Assembly: GCA_964035575.1 (NCBI GenBank)
Contig: OZ037878.1
Coordinates: 930,001-994,000 of the forward strand
Direction: 5' to 3'
From: Rhynchopus sp. YZ270_cl-10
Taxonomy: Eukaryota > Euglenozoa > Diplonemea > Diplonemida > Diplonemidae
Length of the DNA stretch: 64,000 bases
The notes beneath the pieces are model-generated. The model saw only the letters and a program-made list of their open reading frames with translations. It had not been told where the DNA came from and ran no database searches. The translations under genes and the position numbers were made by a program. Every line of letters begins with the position of its first letter. The stretch's first letter is position 1. Of this stretch, positions 57,509 to 64,000 are shown one piece after another.

Positions 57509-60460
57509 ATGTTCAGACAAGCAATCAACAGACGTTGCGCGTCTATTGCGAGCGCGAAGTATACTGCAGCGGAGAAGCTGCAGATTAAGCCTCATACCAA
57601 TGAATACCCGGGACCACGGTACTTGTACAACGTGACGGATGAGGGGGATGTGCCGATGGACCCTATTAGCGGCGAGCCTCTGGTGGCAGCCTCGTATTCT
57701 TCTCCTACGCTTGCGCCAAGCGGTGGTGACACCGAAGTGCGCAGAGACGTCCTCGCACTCAAGCGCAACCCACCCCTCCAGTTCGACGCCGTCCCCGACC
57801 GCTCCTTCCTCGGCATCGCCTCCCAGTTCGCCGGCGGTGCCATCGAGCCTGCCTTCAAACACGCAACATACAATAAGTCAGGCTTCTGGGGCCCCGGTCT
57901 CTCCTTCCACAACGAATCGATGGAGGGCCTCGTAAACGCACCCATGGATTCAGCGAGTCTGAAGAACGGTGTGCTCTACCAGCCCCTCACAGAGTCGAAG
58001 GAGGCGACACAGCTCCTGCAGATGCCGTTCTCAGAGGAGAAGAACGCGCATGGCTTCAAAGAGCTTCCGAACATCAAGGGAGCGACGTTGTGTGATGTGC
58101 GGCACCCGGGGCGTATCGAGCAGGAGATTCAATGGCATCTTGGTGCGTGTGGTGTGTCCTTCACACACGACGGTGCATTCGGGAGCACGAACGATGACGA
58201 GGTGCGGGTGCAGGTGCACTCCGACAGCACCGCACACACGCTGTTCTGGAACATCATGCTGCACAACCTGCCCTCGCGTGGGAGGTGGGAGATGCTGCGA
58301 TTCAGTCCACCTGTCAAGATCTTCCACTGCCCTGGGTTTACCTTTGAGAACGAACGTGTCATTGAGGAGTACGGCGGGCCCAAGATGGGGGACATGGGGC
58401 TTGCGCATGACAAGTTTGCGCTTATCGACCCTTACGCAAAGCCTGCGGCTGCGATAATTGCGGGAGATGGATCGCTTGAGAGGGCGTTGGATGTTGGGGC
58501 GTATTTGACAGGCATTGTGATGCAGGAGGAGCTGGATGTGTTGGTCCTTCCTGCAGATGCGGTCATCAACGATGCGGGCGAGGTGACAGTGTACGTGACA
58601 GACAGTTCCGACGCCGGCAGGGCCTTTGCGGACAAAATCAGACGCGACCCTTCCCTCTTCGGAGCACACCACCTCACCTTCAGTCCCGACGGCCTTGGCC
58701 GCATCTGGGACGGTGTCTCGCACTCCCTTGCCGCTACCGAAGACGCCACCCTCCCCAAGAACTCACTCGTCACAGAGGAACAGGGCGCAAGAAGGGTAAC
58801 AAAAACCTTGACCCGCCGTGTTGGGGACGAGACCTCCTACCGCAAGTCTCGCAGCTTCCACGAAGGCGCTCCCGGTATGCATGCATTCTATCATTCTTTA
58901 GTTGTTCATTTTTGACTCATCGTCAATACATTATTTTAGTTCCTATAGACAAAATCGGATGCAGTATTTTTAGTGCATTTTGTGTATTCTGAGTGGCTTA
59001 TTTAATGCGATACTTCATTTATGTTTTTTAACGAACCTCACTTTAAACAGAGCGGAAGCCAACCAACTACGCATCAGTCGATCCTTTGGAAGGGATGAAG
59101 TTGGGTGCAAAGACTGCAGCAAAATCAACAATCCGGCCAAACCTTGTATGCAAACAGATTCCTCCTTTTTGACGTTTTCCTTATCATGCTAGGTGCGACA
59201 CTATGGGTTTCGATGCCCCCAAAAGGGCGTCAGTGTCCCCTGCCCCGCGGGGTTTGCAGTATTGTCTTGCTTATATCCTTTACGAACGAAAGAATTAAAA
59301 GGCTTATCTTTTTTACCAAACTTTTCTTTGTTCTATGTCCCCCCCATCAGTGACATATACACACTTGCAAGGTTACTTTTGCAGAGTTCATTTTTTCCCC
59401 CACGAAATGGATGTATGACTGCATGGTTAGGTGGTGTCCACCCCGGTACAGGTCATGTACCAAAGGTACACTGTTCACGAGAGGGTTTTGTATTTCAAGT
59501 CAACTTTTTTTTTGATAAAACAACTTGTTGTCAATTCTAAAAAGATTGGAGGCAGCGCTGCAGGGCAAACAAAACGGATTGAAAAAAAACAGAAGCTTGC
59601 TTGTTTTCTTTGAGTACTCAATTAACCACAACAACCGTACTTCAGTTTAACACATTTTTTCACCTTTTTGTTTTCCCGGCTTTGAGCGCACAAACAAAAG
59701 ACCCGATCTTTTTTTTTTTTTGTCTCTAAGGTAGATGTAGAGTGTCCTGTGAAAAAGCTTACCATGGTTTGTGCAATGTTTATTTTTCTCTTCCAACCCT
59801 CTCTTCTCTCCACAGGTGTCTTACGACAAGGTGTCGCTTGTATTTGTGAAGGACGGTGTTGCAACAAAGACCGTTACAGGCAACGCTGCAGCAGATCTCT
59901 TTGTCCAGGCAGTCAAGGACTGGGGATACCAATACGCACCAGATGGTATGTTACCTTTTCTTGACCAGAACCTTCTCCTCATTCCCCCCTCTGAGCACTT
60001 TTGAATTCCACACATATTACCAACTCTCCCCGTTTATTTGATACAAGAAACCATGAAATACAACACCATTATCATCTCCCTTTCATTAAAATTTGGCCAA
60101 AAAAAAAAACACTTCTGTTTCCGTTCTTCTTCCTTCTACTCCTACTTTTTCATTTTACTTGCAAAGGAACGAAAAAGCAAAACAAAAGATTTTTTAAAAT
60201 ATTTACAAAAAGAAGAGGAGACGGCGCTAGTGGATAAAACTCCATCTTTCGATTGAAAATAATTATCTTAATCTTCCTTCTCCCTTATCACAGAGGAATT
60301 AGCAACGTCGTTTGCAAGTGTCGCTGTCTCTGGTTTGAAGATCAGCACCCAACCTGCCACACCATCCTCCGCACCCAAAGCAACACCAGCAGCAGAAGCA
60401 GCGCCCAAGCCTGCGTCAAAAGCTTCCGCCAAAAAGACGAAGGCAAAATCCAAGAAATAG
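57509..60460 (+). CDS. Unrecognised, probably mitochondrial protein (four exons)
   Basis: Four exons join in frame: 57509-58874, 59051-59145, 59816-59945 and 60294-60460, giving 585 residues. All donors are GTATGC or GTATGT and all acceptors end CAG. The start MFRQAINRRCASIASAKYTA is an Arg/Ala/Ser-rich presequence, suggesting mitochondrial import. The body (about 190-455) mixes strands and helices with motifs such as RHPGRIEQEIQWHLGA, TLFWNIMLHNLPSRGRWEML and PVKIFHCPGFTFENERVIEE. By eye this part weakly recalls the N-terminal domain of ATP-dependent PEP carboxykinase (HSLFMHN, then PDFTIYNAGQF), but no nucleotide-binding motif of that enzyme is present, so I do not assign it. The last exon ends in an Ala/Pro/Lys-rich tail (SAPKATPAAEAAPKPASKAS and a run of Lys). 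Intron 2 carries a dispersed repeat. Confidence 0.85.
59401..59513 (+). repeat. Dispersed repeat, copy in intron 2
   Basis: About 110 bp beginning CACGAAATGGATG, then GGTGTCCACCCC, GGTACACTGTTCACGAGAG, TTGTATTTCAAGTCAAC and a T-run. A relative at 61615-61703 and a 3' part at 56390-56432 keep the same order of words. The T-rich 3' end and dispersal suggest a short interspersed element, but its ends are not defined. Confidence 0.6.
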
Positions 60461-61763
60461 GTAGGCTCGGGTTATTTCAATAATTTTCTTTAAAAGAGAG
60501 AGACTTTTACCAGTCTTGACCACCACGAAATTGGGCAAGGGTTTTCTTGTTTCTATTTGACTAAACCCCTAGGGGCAATTTTCCCTTTTTTTTGCGCGGC
60601 GAGGAAGCAAAAGGAGAAAAAATAAATCAAACAAAACAAAGCAAATAAAATAAGAAAATCCTTCTCCAAAATAAAAATCTCAGTCTTTCCCCATCTTTTT
60701 TTTGTCCGTAAAAAAAGCGATTCATATTTTGTCCGACCGAAGCAAAGAAGGGGGTTAGGGGTTCAATTTTTTTTTGGGATTTTTTTTTCGTTGGGTAAAA
60801 AAAAATGGAGAAAAAAACTGGAGTTTTTGAGAAAGGGAGGGGAGAACGGGAAGAGTCTCTCTCTCTCCCAGTTTTCCTTTTTTCTTTCTTTCTCTTCTCC
60901 TTTTTTTCCACTTCTTTTTTCTTCCCCTTCCCACCCTCTGCTACTTTTTCTTTTTTTTTTGGGATATCTGGTTTGGTTTGTGGGTTTCTGTTCGTTATTT
61001 TTTTTTCCCTTCTTTTTTTGGCGGGCGGGATTCTTTAGGGGTTATGGGGGTTTGGATGGGGCTTTGGAGCAAAAAAAAAAAAAACAAACCTTGTTTAGAG
61101 AATTTGAGGAAAAGTGGACCTTGTACTATTCCAACAATTCATCAACAAACAACTGAAGTACAACAAAAAAATCGAGGCAAATCAACGGTATTTAACGTGA
61201 TCCATTTTTTTCTCTCTCTTTTTGTTGTGGGCGATGGACGATACAACAATGGAACACATCCTCTGGTGTCTACACTAATATGACCATTATTTTGTGTACT
61301 GCAAAAACAAAAAAAAAAAACAAAAACCCTTCACAAGCAACCTCGTTTGTATAAAAGTAACACGGCACTGTTTTTTTTCCCCCTTCCCGCAGTTCCCCCT
61401 GCCCATGGGTTTTTCGTGATGGCGTAATGTCATAGCGTTGGCTGTGGGTCAAACATTTTACATCAAGATTTCTGCTCTATCAACGATGGTAATGGCACTT
61501 CTATTGAGTAGGTTTCTTCCCAGCCAGTTTTCTACTCCAATATTCTTGTTCCTTTCTCTCGCTTTGTTCGAATTAGCATCTGCTACTCATCTCACAAATT
61601 TTTCAGATGCAAACCACGAAATGGATGGTTGGGGTCCACCCCTCGCTCATTGTACCAATGTACACTGTTCACGAGAGCTCTGTTGTATTTCAAACCAATT
61701 TTTCCCTTTGCAATACCTCTTATTTTCCCTTCAAATTTTTCCCTTCAGGAATAACACTGTAGG
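60461..61763. other. Intergenic, 5' region of the OCRL-like gene
   Basis: Homopurine/homopyrimidine runs (60780-61010) and A-runs. It contains two dispersed-repeat relatives: 61246-61294 (GGTGTCTACACTAATATGAC) and 61615-61703. A pyrimidine tract ends in CCCTTCAG at 61742-61749, just before the ATG. No gene seen. Confidence 0.45.
61615..61703 (+). repeat. Dispersed repeat, copy upstream of the OCRL-like gene
   Basis: CACGAAATGGATGG, GGGGTCCACCCC, TACACTGTTCACGAGAG and TTGTATTTCAAACCAA occur in the same order as at 59401-59513. Confidence 0.6.
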
Positions 61764-63974
61764 ATGGATTTCGTCCGTACAGTTCCGCCGGAGTTTACTA
61801 TTGGTGATGGGCTCCGTGATGAGCCTTTGAACGAAGACACCTTGGTGGAGAACCAGCTTCAGCTGAAGGATGACATTTACTGCAGAGAGAGCGGGGTACG
61901 GGTGATGTGTGGGAGTTGGAATATCAGTCAGCGGAAGCCCGAGCCGGTTGCGGCGCTGGCGGAGTGGATTGGGCTTGCGCCCGCGAACACACCGCCCACT
62001 TCTCCTGCCACTGCGGAGACAGTTCATGTAGACCCAACCAGCCCTATCGCGATGCAGGCTCCAGCAGGTATCATTGCGATTGGACTGCAGGAGGTTGATA
62101 TGTCTGCGAACGCGCTTCTCAGGGAGGAGACGGAGAATAGCAAACCCTGGATTGAAGCCTTTGTTGCTGCGGCGGGCCCGCAGTATCAGAAGATTGCGTC
62201 GAGACAGCTTGCGGGGTTGTTGATTCTGGTTCTTGCGAGGGTGGAGTTGGTGGGGCAGATCACGGATGCGGCGTCAGCGATAGTACGTTGCGGGGCTATG
62301 GGGAATAGCATTGCGAATAAGGGTGCGGTGGGGGTGCGGTTGCTTCTTAACAAAACGTCCTTTTGCTTTACGACAGCGCATCTTGCGGCACACCAGAATG
62401 AGTCTGAGAAGCGCAACCGCGACTTCACCCGCATCATGGAGAATATGCAGTTCCCCTGCGGCGAGCAGCTTCTCGAGCACGACAGGATCTTCTTCTTTGG
62501 GGACCTCAACTACCGCCTCGACCTCACCTACGAAGAGGCCACCGCGCTCACAAAGAAGAACGACATCGCGAAGCTCCTCCTCCACGACCAACTCGAACAG
62601 CAGGACCACCTCTTCTGCAACATCTTCAAATTCAAAATCCCCAAGCCCACCTTCCCCCCTACCTACAAATACGACCCAGGGACCTGGGATTACGACACAT
62701 CCGAAAAACGCCGCATCCCCTCCTGGACCGATAGAATCCTCTGGCGATCTCGTAAGGGCGGGGTCACCCTCCGCGAGTTTGCGCACAACGAATCCCTCCT
62801 CTCCTCAGACCACCGTGCAGTGGGGGCAGTCTTTGACACAAAGGTGCTTCGTGAGGATCCAGAAACAAAGCGCTCTGTGCGAGAGGAGATCCTACAGACG
62901 ATTCGTGAGGTGGGAACGAAGGAGTTTGCAGTGCAGCAGATTGAGCTCAGCAAATCGGAGATTAACTTTGGGGATGTCGTCTACGGGCAGATCATTTCGC
63001 AGGATGTGACAGTCACGAACAAAGGGCACGGAGTTGTTTTGGTCAAACTCCATATGTGCTGTGACGACCCGACCCGCAAATCGCGTGCAGTATCCTCAAA
63101 TGCTTCATCCTGGATCTCTGTGTCCGCGCTTCAGGCACGCATTGCACCTGGCGCGTCTGAGGTCTTCACCATTAAATGTTGTGTCGCACACTCTGTCATT
63201 GGCGGTCTTGCCCCCGGTCTCCTCCCGCCACCCTTTGACAACGAAACCCCCGGCTGCGGCAAGATCGACCTCAACCAATCACTCATCTTCAGCACTGGGC
63301 CCACCCAGCGCTTCTGGTTTGAAACCAAAGCACGCTATACTCCGTCCTGTTTCGGGTCGTCTCTTACACACCTGTCTCTCCTAGGGTTGATTCCCATGGC
63401 AAAGGCCTATACAATGTGTCGTGATGACCAGCCCCCAGCACCAAGAAAGCCGCAGATTCCAAAAGAGCTGTGGTGGTTGGTTGACTATTTGATAAGGAAT
63501 GGGAAGCAGACCCCGCAGTTGTTTCAGAGTGATTTGAATATGGAGGCTTTTGAGGTGATACGGGAACATTTGGATGGGAAGTGCGAATCATTGCCGACAC
63601 ATCCATTGATTGATGCGTGTTCAGTGTCGCAGGTGTTGTTGGTGTTTTTGCAGCATTTGCAAGAACCACTTTTGCCGTCAAAACATTACGAACGTCTATT
63701 CGGTGAAAATGCGAGTCCGCAATTCATCCCTCCACGTGATTTGCATCTTCCCCCACCCCATTTCAACTCCTTTACCTACATGATCGCCTTCCTTCGTTTC
63801 CTTCTCCGCCCCGACAACAAAAGCCTGAACAAGCTGACCCCAGAGCTCCTCGCCCAAGGGTTTGCCCCCGCGCTCTTTCAACCCCCACCGTTCTACCCCT
63901 CCACCACACCGGAGCAAGACGACAATGAGCGTGTCAAGAAAACAAAATATTTGCTGCAACTCCTCAAAGGATAA
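61764..63974 (+). CDS. OCRL: Inositol polyphosphate 5-phosphatase of the OCRL/INPP5B type
   Basis: Intronless 736-residue protein, TAA at 63972. Residues 45-360 form the 5-phosphatase domain that removes the 5-phosphate of PI(4,5)P2 and related lipids. Key motifs are Glu109 in LQEVD, TAHLAAH (204-210), FFFGDLNYRL (243-252), PSWTDRILW (319-327) and SSDHRAV (347-353). An ASH-type beta-sandwich follows (about 385-550), then a RhoGAP-like region (about 555-736) starting IPKELWWLVDYLIRNGKQTP, LFQ, with LLVFLQHLQEPLLP. That order (5-phosphatase, ASH, RhoGAP) is specific to OCRL/INPP5B, which act on endosomes, Golgi and cilia with Rab and clathrin partners. The RhoGAP part has no arginine finger, so it is probably catalytically dead, as in the human proteins. 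There is no N-terminal PH domain or CAAX end. All catalytic residues appear intact. Confidence 0.95.
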   Translation: MDFVRTVPPEFTIGDGLRDEPLNEDTLVENQLQLKDDIYCRESGVRVMCGSWNISQRKPEPVAALAEWIGLAPANTPPTSPATAETVHVDPTSPIAMQAPAGIIAIGLQEVDMSANALLREETENSKPWIEAFVAAAGPQYQKIASRQLAGLLILVLARVELVGQITDAASAIVRCGAMGNSIANKGAVGVRLLLNKTSFCFTTAHLAAHQNESEKRNRDFTRIMENMQFPCGEQLLEHDRIFFFGDLNYRLDLTYEEATALTKKNDIAKLLLHDQLEQQDHLFCNIFKFKIPKPTFPPTYKYDPGTWDYDTSEKRRIPSWTDRILWRSRKGGVTLREFAHNESLLSSDHRAVGAVFDTKVLREDPETKRSVREEILQTIREVGTKEFAVQQIELSKSEINFGDVVYGQIISQDVTVTNKGHGVVLVKLHMCCDDPTRKSRAVSSNASSWISVSALQARIAPGASEVFTIKCCVAHSVIGGLAPGLLPPPFDNETPGCGKIDLNQSLIFSTGPTQRFWFETKARYTPSCFGSSLTHLSLLGLIPMAKAYTMCRDDQPPAPRKPQIPKELWWLVDYLIRNGKQTPQLFQSDLNMEAFEVIREHLDGKCESLPTHPLIDACSVSQVLLVFLQHLQEPLLPSKHYERLFGENASPQFIPPRDLHLPPPHFNSFTYMIAFLRFLLRPDNKSLNKLTPELLAQGFAPALFQPPPFYPSTTPEQDDNERVKKTKYLLQLLKG

Positions 63975-64000
63975 TTTGTTTTATAGTATTGACACCAAAG

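Overview
The window is nuclear DNA of a eukaryote, most likely a free-living protist. It has conventional GT-AG introns whose donors are all GTATGC or GTATGT, a mitochondrial m-AAA protease with a presequence, a polyglutamine AGC kinase, an OCRL-type inositol 5-phosphatase, long poly-A/T runs and several cut-and-paste DNA transposon relics. Many start codons lie shortly after a pyrimidine-rich tract ending in AG. That would suit either 5'-UTR introns or spliced-leader trans-splicing, so a euglenozoan such as a diplonemid is a possible but unproven source. Nothing looks bacterial or viral.

Layout. 1-6950: the 5' part of a membrane protein gene (minus strand), a 1.06-kb TTAA-flanked inverted-repeat element, an intronless ankyrin-repeat gene (minus) and a secreted GH39-type glycoside hydrolase (minus). 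6951-37474: about 2,120 copies of a 14-bp satellite, interrupted once by an 852-bp inverted-repeat element. The 14-bp register is kept with no net gain or loss between every pair of landmarks I measured. 37475-42212: a tandem pair of intronless genes joining a ubiquitin-like domain to leucine-rich repeats; they differ mainly at repeated, probably exposed LRR positions. 42213-45133: mitochondrial m-AAA (AFG3-like) protease, with an unusual insertion in the AAA module and a 3' intron. 45421-46331: hAT-like element carrying about 58 copies of a 7-bp repeat. 47436-49720: three-exon AGC-family kinase. 49721-57508: gene-poor, with two more hAT-like elements (51683-54414 and 55697-56256) and several foldback repeats. 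57509-60460: four-exon gene for an unrecognised, probably mitochondrial protein. 61764-63974: OCRL/INPP5B-like phosphatase with ASH and degenerate RhoGAP regions.

The genes do not form a pathway; they look like ordinary single-copy loci spread through repeat-rich DNA. The least explained features are the strictly phased satellite with its nested higher-order duplications and the diversifying ubiquitin-like/LRR pair. All domain calls were made by eye from sequence, without database searches.
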